Assembly: GCA_963823675.1 (NCBI GenBank)
Contig: CAWGMT010000025.1
Location: forward strand, 1-64,000
Direction of reading: 5' to 3'
Length of the DNA stretch: 64,000 nucleotides
Source of the DNA: CAWGMT01 sp963823675
GTDB taxonomy: Bacteria > Planctomycetota > Planctomycetia > Isosphaerales > Isosphaeraceae
Part shown: positions 8,536 through 17,301 of the stretch, one piece after another
How positions within the stretch are numbered: position 1 is the stretch's first letter
Layout: every line of letters starts with the position of its first letter
Made by a program: the position numbers and the translations under genes
The notes under the pieces: model-generated
Told to the model about the DNA's origin: nothing
The model's input: only the letters and a program-made list of their open reading frames with translations
Databases searched by the model: none

Positions 8536-9270
8536 TCACTGTTCGTTGGGCGTGACGCCCAGGGCCCGCAACTGGGCGGCCAGGCGTTCAGCCCGAAGAT
8601 GTTCCTGGTCGGCGCGTTGGCGTTCCTCTTCGGCGCGTTCGCGTTGCTGCTCGGCGCGTTGGCGTTCCTCTTCGGCGCGTTCGGCCCCGGTCGGAATGAC
8701 TCGGCCCTCGCGATCGCACCAGCGCAGCCACTCGGTGTCCCAATTCTCGAACTGCCCGTGCCACAGCGTCAGCCCCAGATTCAGAATCGGCAGCCATTCG
8801 GCCGCGCACGGCGCATAGCTCTTGTCGCGCAACACGAAAACTCGCAAAGGCTCGGGCTGCACCTCCAGACCGGGATCGTAGATCGCGTAGTACAGAATGC
8901 CGATCTGGGCATATTTCAGCATTTTTTCCGTCGTTTCGCCCCCCTCTCTGTTGGAGACGATTTCCACAGCGGCATCGGGCGCCTTGCCGAACTCCCAGAA
9001 GAAGTACGAGCGGTGCTCCTTGGCCAGCCAGTCTCCGGGAACCTCGACGTCCAGGCTCAGGAATGCGTCCGGAACCAGCGGCGGTTGGCGGACGGCGTAA
9101 AACAGGCCGACGTTGGCCGCTGCGAGGAACAACCGCCCCGGATCCCACGAACTGTAAAGCGGCTCGGTCAGCAGCCGTTGCTGCTTTTCCGAAAACATAT
9201 TGTCCACAGGGGTATCATCCTCGGTGACCAGATCGTCCAGACGTGGCGAGCGAACAGTGGCCATTGACAC
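8536..9270 (-). CDS. Uma2-family (DUF820) nuclease-like protein
   Basis: The N-terminal ~180 residues match the Uma2/DUF820 restriction-endonuclease-like fold ('PPLVPDAFLSLDVEVPG', then 'PDAAVEIVSNREGG', the PD...E.x.. catalytic layout). A C-terminal coiled coil of Glu/Arg/Gln repeats (EEERQRAEQQRERAEEERQR) follows, as in many planctomycete and cyanobacterial members. Function is unknown for the family; nuclease activity is suggested by the fold only. The ATG at 9270 is used, with an alternative at 9264. The gap 9271-9554 contains no recognisable gene. Confidence 0.8.
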   Translation of the reverse strand: MSMATVRSPRLDDLVTEDDTPVDNMFSEKQQRLLTEPLYSSWDPGRLFLAAANVGLFYAVRQPPLVPDAFLSLDVEVPGDWLAKEHRSYFFWEFGKAPDAAVEIVSNREGGETTEKMLKYAQIGILYYAIYDPGLEVQPEPLRVFVLRDKSYAPCAAEWLPILNLGLTLWHGQFENWDTEWLRWCDREGRVIPTGAERAEEERQRAEQQRERAEEERQRADQEHLRAERLAAQLRALGVTPNEQ

Positions 9271-9554
9271 ACCTCCGGTCCGATGCGCGGGGGAAAATAC
9301 GTGCCGAAAGTATTATAACCCGGCTTCGCCCCGAGGAGAAACAGTACGTCGAGTGGGCGTTTTACCGCCGGTTTACGCCCGCGGGGCTGGTGGTGTCCGC
9401 GCGGGCGGTCAACCGCTGCGTGGAACGCGTGTCCCAGCTTTGTCAGCGAGGTGCGGACCCGGTGCGCCTCGGGGCCTACGGTTCTGGAAACTCTGCGGAG
9501 ACAAGTGAATACAGCCTTCGCTGCGAATGCGTCTCCGGTCCGGTCGTTTCCGCG

Positions 9555-11444
9555 TCATTTCCCGACCTCGATCACCTCCAGATGCGATGGCATCTCCGCC
9601 GTGCGGTAAACCCGCTGGGTCGCTTTCTGAAAGTCGGATTCCTTCGCGGAGTAGATGTCGACGAATTTCTGCGGGTTACGGTCAACGAGCGGAAACCACG
9701 AGCTTTGAATCTGGACCATGATCCGGTGGCCTTTCCGGAAGTCATGGTCAACATCCGGCAGCGTGAAATTCACGGCCGTCGGCTGGTCCGGGACAAATGG
9801 CTCCGGCTTCTCCAGGCTGTTACGGAACTTACCGCGCATCACGTCCCCGCGCACGAGCTGCTGATAACCCACGAGCCTGGACGGAAGACCATCGCCGCCC
9901 ATCTCCGGACGGCGGCTGGGATAAACGTCGATCAGCTTCACGACCCAGTCAGAATCCGTTCCGGAGGTCGAGACGAAGAGCTTGGCCTGGATCGCTCCGG
10001 CAATCGTCAAATCCTGGGTGAGCGGCGCGGTCTGGTAGACGAGCACGTCCGGCCGGTGCGAGGCCATGCGCTGGTCCTGGACCATGTAATCGCCCACCAT
10101 CCTGACGGAGATTTGCTCGATGTATTCCACCGGCCGCGACGGATCGCTCACGTACTCGTCGAAGGACGCAGCCGACCTTTCGGCCGGCGCGTCAAATCCG
10201 AGCTCGCCATTGGGCCGGAGGAATATCGAACGCGAGCGGCCATTCCGCGGGGGCCAGACATCATACCTGCGCCACTGATTGCTGCCGGTTTCAAAAAGCC
10301 ACGCTTCGGGAAAACGTGGCTTTCCCTTGTCTTTGAGATAATATTGAAAGAACGGAAACTCGATCTCCTCCCGAAAATACTGGCCCGTCTTGGAATCAAA
10401 GGGGACCGGGCCGAGCGTCGAGCCGTCGCCGCGGCTCCAGCCGCCGTGACGCCATGGCCCCATCACGAGCACGTTGGTCGCTCCCGGACTGCTGGCCTCG
10501 GTTTTCTTGTAGGTTTCCAGCGCACCGAAGAGATTCTCGGCGTCGAACCAGCCTCCCACGGTCATGACCGCGGGCTTGATGTTCCGGAGATACTGCCGGA
10601 GATTGCGGGCCTGCCAGAACGCGTCGTAGGTACCGTGCTTCATGATGTCGTTCCAGAACGCCACATCATCCTTGAAATAGCGACGGTTCACATTCGAGAG
10701 CGGGCCCAGTCTCAGATAGAAGTCATAACCGTCGTTCGTGTCGAACGGCGACTCGAACCTGGGCATCTTGCTGGTTGGCTCGGGCCGCGGGTGGCCGAAG
10801 TTAGCGAGGAACGCAAAAGCGTGCGGCAGAAGCAACGCTCCGTTATGATGCCAGTCGTCGCCGGTGAACCAGTCGGTCACCGGCGCCTGGGGAGACGCAG
10901 CCTTGAGCGCCGGATGGGCGTCGATCATTCCCGCGTCCACGTAGAAGCCCGGATAGGAGATCCCCCACATCCCGACCCTGCCGTTATTGGCGGGCACGTT
11001 CTTGACTAGCCATTCGATCGTGTCGTAAGTGTCGCTGCTCTCGTCGATGTCCTTGGGACCTGTCTTCTTCGGCAGGTAAGGCCGCATGTTGACGAACTCT
11101 CCTTCCGACATCCAGCGCCCGCGCACGTCCTGGTAAACGACGATAAAGCCGTCCTTGCCAAAGAGCGCAGACGGTCCGAGATCCGACCGGTACTTGTCGG
11201 CTCCGTACGGCTGCAAGCTATACGGGGTCCGGCACAACATGATCGGATAGCGCTGAGATTCGTCTTTCGGGACGTACACCGAGGTGAAGAGCCGAACCCC
11301 GTCGCGCATCGGGATCTGGTGTTCGTATTTGGTGTAATGAGACTTGATGTAGTCGGTACCCTGGGCGGCGAGCCGGGCTGGAAACAACATGATGAAAAGG
11401 ACGATGAAACGAGAGAGCATGGGAAACGGCCGGTGAAGAAGCAT
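9555..11444 (-). CDS. Secreted CocE/NonD-type alpha/beta hydrolase
   Basis: A 629-residue protein of the X-Pro dipeptidyl-peptidase S15/CocE class. A signal peptide (MLSRFIVLFIMLFPARLAAQ) is followed by 'MRDGVRLFTSVYVPKD', the oxyanion region 'YQDVRGRWMSEG', the nucleophile motif GISYPG (Ser near residue 175), a catalytic aspartate region around 'GGWFD', and a C-terminal jelly-roll beta domain ('DLTIAGAIQAKLFVSTSG'). The family hydrolyses esters, acylated beta-lactams or N-terminal dipeptides; substrate is not evident here. The frame is intact and the gene stands alone, just downstream of the BMC operon. Start could be at residue 1 or the Met at residue 9. Confidence 0.88.
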   Translation of the reverse strand: MLLHRPFPMLSRFIVLFIMLFPARLAAQGTDYIKSHYTKYEHQIPMRDGVRLFTSVYVPKDESQRYPIMLCRTPYSLQPYGADKYRSDLGPSALFGKDGFIVVYQDVRGRWMSEGEFVNMRPYLPKKTGPKDIDESSDTYDTIEWLVKNVPANNGRVGMWGISYPGFYVDAGMIDAHPALKAASPQAPVTDWFTGDDWHHNGALLLPHAFAFLANFGHPRPEPTSKMPRFESPFDTNDGYDFYLRLGPLSNVNRRYFKDDVAFWNDIMKHGTYDAFWQARNLRQYLRNIKPAVMTVGGWFDAENLFGALETYKKTEASSPGATNVLVMGPWRHGGWSRGDGSTLGPVPFDSKTGQYFREEIEFPFFQYYLKDKGKPRFPEAWLFETGSNQWRRYDVWPPRNGRSRSIFLRPNGELGFDAPAERSAASFDEYVSDPSRPVEYIEQISVRMVGDYMVQDQRMASHRPDVLVYQTAPLTQDLTIAGAIQAKLFVSTSGTDSDWVVKLIDVYPSRRPEMGGDGLPSRLVGYQQLVRGDVMRGKFRNSLEKPEPFVPDQPTAVNFTLPDVDHDFRKGHRIMVQIQSSWFPLVDRNPQKFVDIYSAKESDFQKATQRVYRTAEMPSHLEVIEVGK

Positions 11445-11556
11445 GGTCGCGACTCCCGCTCCTGGTTCGTGATTCGTGTGTTGTGGCCTACCGTGGACAG
11501 ATCCGTGTGGCTGAACGTGCAGTCCGAACCAGGATATCCGAGCGGCCGCTTCGAAG

Positions 11557-12924
11557 TCAGCGCCCCAGTCCGAGCCGCTCGCGATGATAGGCGAGGCGTT
11601 CGGCCGGGGTCATGCGCGCGAAGTCGGGCCGGCCGTTCTGGGAGGAAGACTGGCGGCTTACGGAAATGCCGCCGTGCCGGGAGAGCGCAGGGTACGACTC
11701 CGTGACGGCCGGCCGCTGGCATGAGCAATGCTCGGCCGCGCCGTTTCGGGCCGCGGCTTGTTGCTCGGACTGACATGGGCACGAGGCTTTGCCCTGGCCA
11801 GCCGCCGCTGCCCCTGGCGACGCCGATCTTGCCGAAACGGCCGCCCTGCCTGTAACCGCGCCCGAAGCTCTGCCTACCGTGGCGCTGGCTCGCGACCGAT
11901 CGGAGTAGCTCATCGACTGTTCCGTCAGCTTGAGATCGTCGTCCAGGCTTCGCCGGGGCTTCAGACCGAGCTTGGCGAGAACGGCGTGATAGGCCTTGAC
12001 CGCGTCGTCCGGGCTGATGCGTCCCTCGACGATCAGCCGGAGGAAATGCACGAACGCCAACTGATTTTCGGCGTTGTTGATCTTGCGGCCGAAAAGCGCG
12101 ACCTTGGCCCCGTATTTCTGCGCGTCATGCAGAAGCTGAAATGCGTCGCGCGTGGTGCCGGCCGAGCCACCCAGAATGCCTACGATCAGGTGCGGGTCGA
12201 ACGCGACCAGCTCTTCGAGCGGTTTGGGACCATGGTAGACCATCTTGAGGAAAATGGGACGGCCCGCGGGGCCGATGCCGGCCAGCATCCGCGTGATCAT
12301 GTCGTTGATGTATTGCGGCAGGACACCCGGCGCGACGGCACCGGCAATATTGGGGTCAAAGACTTCGAGAAAGTAGCGAAAAGCCTTGCGCTCCGCCTCT
12401 TCACGGAATGCGTGGAACCGCTCCAGCGTCTCGAGATCGCGGGCGAGCTCGTTGTTGAAGGTCACGCTGTAAAGGCCCAGATCAGCGCCCAACCGCCGCT
12501 CGGCCGGGTCACAATCGATATGGCCGCACTGGATATGATCGAGGCTGGCCGTGCGGAACGGCCGGGCCGGGCTCAGGTGGTAGCCGGCGCCCCGGGCCAG
12601 GTGGATGTCGGTGGTGTCGTTGGCGCGGACGGCCGGCGTCACGGGCGAGTGGTCGAAGAGCCGCTCGGATATGGTGAGCGCATGGTTGGTGCTCGCCGAC
12701 ATGAGCATGATGTCGACCAGCTCCGACCGGGTAATCAGCCGCATCTGCGCGCGGTATTCCTCGAGCGTCTTGAACCGGATCTCGCCGGCGTGCATCTCGG
12801 GCGACTGGCCCGGAGCGCCCAGGCCCAGAGCCATGTCGGCGTCCTTGGCGTCGGCGATGATGAACTCGCGACACGTTGGATCGGCGTGGATTGCGGCCAG
12901 CTTCCGGTCGAGCGATTTTTCCAT
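11557..12924 (-). CDS. BMC-linked TIM-barrel aldolase-like protein with candidate encapsulation peptide
   Basis: The last gene of the BMC operon, four bases after the dehydrogenase. Residues 1-340 look like a (beta/alpha)8 barrel of the DeoC/LacD/FbaB aldolase type. 'PIFLKMVYHG' supplies a possible Schiff-base lysine (K227), and 'PHLIVGILGGSAGTTRDAF' and 'GAKVALFGRKINN' resemble late phosphate-binding strands. After the barrel comes a ~85-residue Ala/Ser/Gly/Arg low-complexity linker, then a short amphipathic C-terminus 'FARMTPAERLAYHRERLGL', the architecture of a BMC encapsulation peptide. Substrate is unknown; a sugar-phosphate or deoxy-sugar acid fits the pathway. The annotation as an aldolase is inference. 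Confidence 0.7.
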   Translation of the reverse strand: MEKSLDRKLAAIHADPTCREFIIADAKDADMALGLGAPGQSPEMHAGEIRFKTLEEYRAQMRLITRSELVDIMLMSASTNHALTISERLFDHSPVTPAVRANDTTDIHLARGAGYHLSPARPFRTASLDHIQCGHIDCDPAERRLGADLGLYSVTFNNELARDLETLERFHAFREEAERKAFRYFLEVFDPNIAGAVAPGVLPQYINDMITRMLAGIGPAGRPIFLKMVYHGPKPLEELVAFDPHLIVGILGGSAGTTRDAFQLLHDAQKYGAKVALFGRKINNAENQLAFVHFLRLIVEGRISPDDAVKAYHAVLAKLGLKPRRSLDDDLKLTEQSMSYSDRSRASATVGRASGAVTGRAAVSARSASPGAAAAGQGKASCPCQSEQQAAARNGAAEHCSCQRPAVTESYPALSRHGGISVSRQSSSQNGRPDFARMTPAERLAYHRERLGLGR

Positions 12925-12927
12925 CGG

Positions 12928-14037
12928 TCACCGCCTCCCGTTTCCGAGCCCCGAGATCGTGACCCGCGACTGGCCTGCCGAGCCGTCGCCGCCGCCGACG
13001 CCCGTCGTCACGCGGACGGCCCTGGCCGCCGCCGTTGTGACCGCGGCGGCCCTGACCGTCGGGGCAGCGCCTTCCGGGGCCGCCTGGGCCTTGGCGGCCG
13101 CCTTGGGATTGCTCTTTTTCACCGCCTCGATCGTCTCTCTCAAGACCTGGGCTGAGTGCTGGAGCGCCGAGATTTCCTTGGGCCAGAGCTCGATTTCGAG
13201 CTGGGCGAGGGCCCCCTGCCGTCCGATCACGGTCGGGACGGAAATGCAGACGTCGCGCAGACCGTAGGGGCCGTTGACCAGCGTCGAGACCGGCAAGATG
13301 CGTTTCTGGTCGAGGGCCGCCGCGTGGACGACCTCGCGGATTGAAAGGCCCACGGCAAAGCCCGCTCCTCCCTTGAGCTTGATGACCTCGGCGCCGCTGC
13401 CGCGAGTGCGAGTCAGGATCGAATCGCCCAGGCTCGACGTCCATCCTGGGAACCGCTCGAGGGGAAGCCCTCCGGCCTGGGCGGCCGACCAGATCGGGAC
13501 CATGCTGTCGCCGTGCTCGCCGAGGATGAGCGCCGAGACCTGGGTTGGCGGCAGCTTGAGCGCCTCGGCAAGCAAGCTGCGGAACCGCGCCGTGTCGAGC
13601 TGTGTTCCCAGGCCGATGACCTGGTTGGGGGAAATCTCGAGCTGGCGCACGGCCAGATAGGTCAAGACGTCGACCGGGTTGGAGACGACCAGCACGATCG
13701 CGTCGCGCTTGAGCCCGGCCGCCACGATCTGGGCCAGGATCCCGAGAAACAGCTCGACGTTGCGATTGATCAGGTCCAGCCGGCTCTCGTCTGGCTTGCG
13801 CCGCAGGCCGGCCGTGATGATCACCACGTCAGACTCGGGAATCGCCTCATAGCCGGTGGCCCGGATCCGCTGGTCGGCGACCAGTGAGGCGCCGTGGAGC
13901 AGGTCGAGGGCCTGGCCCCGCACCTGATCGGCGTTGAGATCGATCAAATCGATCTGGCTGACGATGCCGCCGCACTGGAGCGCAAACGCCGCGGACGACC
14001 CGACCAGTCCGCCGCCGCCGATGATGCTGACCTTCAT
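12928..14037 (-). CDS. Lactate/malate dehydrogenase family enzyme of the BMC operon
   Basis: An NAD-dependent 2-hydroxyacid dehydrogenase. Rossmann motif IIGGGGLVGSS at residues 5-15, aspartate ending beta2 (IDLIDLN), and proton-relay H175 in LGEHGDSMVP. I take the ATG at 14037; the longer open frame upstream is only the MITE-like repeat. The substrate loop reads TAGLRRKPDESR, with Arg where malate dehydrogenases have Arg and lactate dehydrogenases Gln. A 60-residue Ala/Lys/Gly-rich tail follows the catalytic core. In PV-type BMC operons this gene is usually called lactate dehydrogenase and may recycle NAD(H) for the aldehyde dehydrogenase. True substrate is uncertain. Confidence 0.82.
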   Translation of the reverse strand: MKVSIIGGGGLVGSSAAFALQCGGIVSQIDLIDLNADQVRGQALDLLHGASLVADQRIRATGYEAIPESDVVIITAGLRRKPDESRLDLINRNVELFLGILAQIVAAGLKRDAIVLVVSNPVDVLTYLAVRQLEISPNQVIGLGTQLDTARFRSLLAEALKLPPTQVSALILGEHGDSMVPIWSAAQAGGLPLERFPGWTSSLGDSILTRTRGSGAEVIKLKGGAGFAVGLSIREVVHAAALDQKRILPVSTLVNGPYGLRDVCISVPTVIGRQGALAQLEIELWPKEISALQHSAQVLRETIEAVKKSNPKAAAKAQAAPEGAAPTVRAAAVTTAAARAVRVTTGVGGGDGSAGQSRVTISGLGNGRR

Positions 14038-14088
14038 GAGTCGAGCTCCCGAATGATGGAATTTCCGGCAATAGCCGGTCGTTAGGGC

Positions 14089-14233
14089 CCGCGCGAAATG
14101 ATGCTTGGCGAATTCAGGATTGTGGTGCAGGCGTCCCGCCTGCCCTTCCCGTGCCGGCAGGCGGGACGCCTGCCCTTCCCCTGCCGGCAGGCGGGACGCC
14201 TGCACCACAATCGGCAAAGTTATTTCCGCGCGG
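14089..14233. repeat. MITE-like palindromic element, copy 2
   Basis: Same terminal inverted repeats and hairpin as 8406-8520, but 145 bp long because the internal 30-bp unit (GGCAGGCGGGACGCCTGC plus spacer) is duplicated. It occupies nearly all the space between the dehydrogenase start and the class II aldolase stop (14238), so transcripts of the BMC operon must read through a strong hairpin here. Confidence 0.75.
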
Positions 14234-14237
14234 CTCC

Positions 14238-15227
14238 TTACTTGACCGCGCCGTTCAAGGCTTGCATGACTTGTTCGGTGATCGCCTGGACGAGCGCCTC
14301 GGGGTCGATTGCGCCTGACTGGGCCGTTCCGTTGGGCGAAGGACTGACCGATCCAGAGAGGCGGCCAGGCGCGGGCGCCGCCGATCGCTTGACCTCGGAG
14401 CCAAGCGGAGTCAGGGATGACTCGATCGGCGACGGCTCATTCTGTTCGCCGGCGATCTTGGGGTGGACGAAGACTTTCGGCTCGGGGCCTGGAGCGCCGT
14501 AGCCCTGGCGGAACAGGCTGTTGCCGCAGAGGTCGCAATTCTCCAGTCCCCGTTCGAGCCGCGGGTCGGGAATTCCCAGCTTCGGCTTGAGCTGGATCAG
14601 CTCGGCCGCCTTCTGGTCGGTGTAGTAGTTGACGCGGCCAAGCTGTTTGGCCAGAAGCAGGATCCGGCAATACGCGTCGATGATCTCGGTCTTGAAATAG
14701 GCGTCTTCCAGGTCGGACCCATACGTGACGGTCCCGTGGTTGGCCAGCAGGATCGTCTCGGTGTCCTTGACAAACGGAAGTACCGTATCGGCAAAGGACT
14801 GGCCGCCCGGCGTCTCATAGGGCGAGATCGCCACCTCGCCCAGGAAGACCTCGATCTCCGGCAGGACGCACTTGGGGATCGGCTCGCGGGCCACGGCGAA
14901 CGCCGTCGCATGAGGCGGATGGCAGTGCACCACCGAGCGAATGTCCGACCGCGCTTTCATGATCGTCAAGTGGAGCAGGATCTCGCTCGATCGACCCCGC
15001 TTGCCGGAGATCTGCTTGCCGTCGAGATCCACGATGCAGAGGTCGTCCGGCTTCATGAATCCCTTGGAGACGCGGGTCGGCGAGCAGAGCACGCGGTCCT
15101 CACCGAGACGGTAACTGATATTGCCGTCGTTAGCCGCCGCGAACCCCTTGTTGTAGATCCGGCGGCCGATCTCGCACATCTGCTCGCGAAACTTCCACTC
15201 ATTCATCACCGTACCATTGCCGCTCAT
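14238..15227 (-). CDS. Class II (zinc) aldolase, fuculose/rhamnulose-phosphate type
   Basis: A 329-residue protein. Residues ~8-215 form the class II aldolase/adducin domain: 'GFAAANDGNISYRL' (phosphate site), zinc ligands in 'HCHPPHA', the catalytic glutamate region 'PEIEV', and a third His in 'LLANHGTVTYG'. A CDLCGN motif follows, then a 70-residue Pro/Ser-rich linker and a C-terminal amphipathic segment 'PEALVQAITEQVMQALNG', a good candidate encapsulation peptide. The reaction expected in PV-type compartments is cleavage of L-fuculose- or L-rhamnulose-1-phosphate to DHAP and L-lactaldehyde. ATG at 15227 chosen; heptamer repeats (TCAGTTG) lie just upstream. Confidence 0.88.
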   Translation of the reverse strand: MSGNGTVMNEWKFREQMCEIGRRIYNKGFAAANDGNISYRLGEDRVLCSPTRVSKGFMKPDDLCIVDLDGKQISGKRGRSSEILLHLTIMKARSDIRSVVHCHPPHATAFAVAREPIPKCVLPEIEVFLGEVAISPYETPGGQSFADTVLPFVKDTETILLANHGTVTYGSDLEDAYFKTEIIDAYCRILLLAKQLGRVNYYTDQKAAELIQLKPKLGIPDPRLERGLENCDLCGNSLFRQGYGAPGPEPKVFVHPKIAGEQNEPSPIESSLTPLGSEVKRSAAPAPGRLSGSVSPSPNGTAQSGAIDPEALVQAITEQVMQALNGAVK

Positions 15228-15244
15228 GAACTCCTCCAGTCGAA

Positions 15245-15280
15245 TGTCAGTTGTCAGTTGTCAGTTGTTATTTGTTATTT
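15245..15280. repeat. Short TCAGTTG heptamer repeat
   Basis: Three near-perfect copies of the heptamer TCAGTTG followed by two degenerate copies (TTATTTG), lying between the class II aldolase start and the adjacent BMC-P stop. It resembles the longer GGACAAA/C heptamer array before mutM. Confidence 0.6.
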
Positions 15281-15568
15281 TTATGTTTCTTCGATCGCGA
15301 GCTCATCGATCAGGCAGGCACAATACGCATCCACCGGGGTTTTGTTCTTGCCGAAGGGATTGGCGGCCTCGCGGCCTTCGCTCATGCCGATGATGCTTCC
15401 CTCGCCCGCGCCCAGATTGTCGTAGACCACGAGGTCCTCGGATCGCGCCGGCGCGGCTTGAGTCAAGGCGTCCAGCGGGAGGGGCAGCGCGATCAGGAAG
15501 CGTCCGCCCCGCAGGGAAGCCAGCGATCGGGACAAGGTCACGCGGCCGATGACTTCGGCGATCCTCAT
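15281..15568 (-). CDS. BMC-P (EutN/CcmL) shell vertex protein
   Basis: A 95-residue pentamer-forming shell protein. It begins with the typical 'MRIAEVIGRVTLSRSLASL' strand, then 'LIALPL', 'DNLGAGEGSIIGMSEGREA' and a closing 'VDAYCACLIDEL'. It overlaps the preceding BMC-P gene by four bases (ATGA), which implies translational coupling. BMC-P pentamers cap the vertices of the icosahedral shell. One of three BMC-P genes in the operon. Confidence 0.9.
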   Translation of the reverse strand: MRIAEVIGRVTLSRSLASLRGGRFLIALPLPLDALTQAAPARSEDLVVYDNLGAGEGSIIGMSEGREAANPFGKNKTPVDAYCACLIDELAIEET

Positions 15569-15846
15569 TTGGTTGCCCCAGCACTCTTGGTGACGCGGTC
15601 GGGAATCCCAAGCACGCTCCAGCGGCCGGGCGTGGTCGGGCCGAAAATCTCCTGGAGGGCGCGGCCGTCGTTGGTGACCACCACCAGATCGCCCCGGCGC
15701 GCGCCCAGACGGTCAAACGCGAGAATTGGCTCGCCGTCAGGCCGGCGGAGTGCCGTCTCGAGTTGCACCACGAGCATCCGTTCCCCCTGGAACGTCGGAT
15801 GCTTGACCGTCGCGGTCGCCGTGCCGATCACCCTTCCTATCTGCAT
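15565..15846 (-). CDS. BMC-P (EutN/CcmL) shell vertex protein
   Basis: A 93-residue EutN/CcmL-type protein: 'MQIGRVIGTATATVKHPTFQG', 'LVVQLE', 'FDRLGARRGDLVVVTNDGRA', then a tail with 'TPGRWSVLGIPDRV', somewhat longer than in canonical members. It starts 16 bases after the aldehyde dehydrogenase stop and overlaps the next BMC-P gene. The three BMC-P paralogues differ enough that they may form distinct vertices. Confidence 0.9.
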   Translation of the reverse strand: MQIGRVIGTATATVKHPTFQGERMLVVQLETALRRPDGEPILAFDRLGARRGDLVVVTNDGRALQEIFGPTTPGRWSVLGIPDRVTKSAGATK

Positions 15847-15861
15847 GGTCCTTTGTCCTTC

Positions 15862-17288
15862 TCAAACGAATCTCATGCCCCCGATCACGCTCGAGCGACG
15901 CTGGCGGCAGAAGGTGAGCGGCGTCGTGACCCCTTCGCCGGTCGGACCGGCGATGGAGAACGACAGCACGCCTTCGCCCCCCAAGCCCAGGCCGGCCGTG
16001 CATGGGCCATTCACGACGAAGATCGTGCAGTCCATGATCTTGCCCATGCGCGACATGACCGAAGTATCGCGCGAGTGCAGGATGGCCGTGTGGCCAAAGC
16101 CCTGCTCGCTCTCCTTGGCCAGCGCGATCGCTCGATCGACGCTCGAGACGCGCACAAACGGGACAAAAGGCATCATCTGCTCGTGCTGGACAAACAAATG
16201 CTCGGCGCCGGTCTCGGCGAACAGAAGCTGAGTGCCCGCGGGGACCTTCACGCCGGCATACTCGCCCAGAACGGCCGGGTCCTTGCCGATCAAGTCCTTG
16301 TTGACGTGGACAGCTCCGAGGGCCCCCTTTTGAAAGGCGGCCTGCGCCAGAGCCTCGACCTGCGACGAGGTGAGGAGGAACCCGCCGTGCTGGGTCATCG
16401 TCTCCACCAGCGAATCGAAGATCTGGGAAACGGCAAAGACCTGCTTCTCGCCGATGCAGAGCAAGTTGTTGTCAAAGGCGCCCCCCTCGACGATCGAACG
16501 CGCTGCGTTCTTGAGGCAGGCCGTGGAATCGACGACCACGGGGGGATTGCCAGGTCCGGCCACGATCGCGCGTTTCTTGCTGGCCAGAGCGGCGCGGGCC
16601 ACGGCGGGGCCGCCCGTGACGACCAGCAGACGGACCGCCTTGTGATCAAACAGGGCCGCCGCCGACTCCAGCGTCGGCGGATCGACGATCGTGATCAGGT
16701 TTTCGATGCCGATTGCGCCCTCGATTGCCCGGTTGAACCTCTTCACGCCCAGGGCGGCGATGTTGGCGCCGGAGGGATGAGCGTTGAAGACGACCGTATT
16801 GCCCGCGGCCAGCATGTTGATGGCGTTGCCCGCCAGCGTCGGCAGGCTGTGCGTCACGGGCGTGATCGCGCCGATCACGCCGAAGGGAACGTAATCGGTC
16901 AACGTCAGGCCGTTGTCGCCGCAGTCGTTTTCCGTGCGCAGGTATTCCACTCCCGGGACCCTCGGGATCGCGTCGCGCAGCTTGGCGATCTTGTGGTCGA
17001 GCCGGCCGATCTGGGTCTCCTCGAGCTCGAGGCGGCCCAGCTCTTCGGCCTGGTCGACGCAGATTTTCCGGATGCATTCGACCGCCTTCCTGCGATCCTC
17101 CAGAGGGCGGGCCGAAAGACCTGAAACGCCGCCTCGGCAGCCTTTACCGCGTCATCAACGGTCGAAAAGGCACCAAGGTTGCCCCCAGCCCGTGACGCGG
17201 CTTTACCGTTGGTCAGCGCGGCCCCATTGCCCATCTGGGAGAGGACTTCCTGGACGACGCTGCGGATGAGATCTTCGGTCATTTGCAT
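15862..17288 (-). CDS. CoA-acylating aldehyde dehydrogenase of the BMC, one frameshift
   Basis: The ATG at 17288 opens with 'MTEDLIRSVVQEVLSQMG', an amphipathic N-terminal encapsulation-type peptide, then a short linker and the aldehyde dehydrogenase domain. Motifs seen: 'TPVTHSLPTLAGNAINMLAAGNTVVFNAHPS', and the catalytic cysteine in 'DNNLLCIGEKQ', typical of the PduP/EutE class. At about 17112 one base is missing (run GGG/CCC); adding a G joins 'AAFQVFRA' to 'RPLEDRRKAVECIRKI'. Predicted reaction: L-lactaldehyde or a related aldehyde plus CoA and NAD+ to acyl-CoA. The indel is more likely sequence error than decay, because the rest is intact. Confidence 0.85.
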
Positions 17289-17301
17289 GGTTGACACCGT
17301 C

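Noticed and set aside
9555..11009. Plus-strand frame 9243-11009 as a gene
   Set aside because: It is antisense to the CocE/NonD hydrolase, which has signal peptide, GISYPG nucleophile and full family length.
11728..13155. Plus-strand 475-aa frame across the BMC operon
   Set aside because: Antisense shadow of the TIM-barrel protein and dehydrogenase; no family resemblance.
14038..14217. N-terminal extension of the dehydrogenase reading through the palindromic repeat
   Set aside because: The extension translates only the MITE-like hairpin ('VVQASRLP...') and the Rossmann start MKVSIIGGGG lies at 14037.
15862..17288. Programmed frameshifting in the aldehyde dehydrogenase
   Set aside because: No slippery heptamer or stimulatory structure is evident at 17112, and the same kind of indel occurs in unrelated genes across the window.
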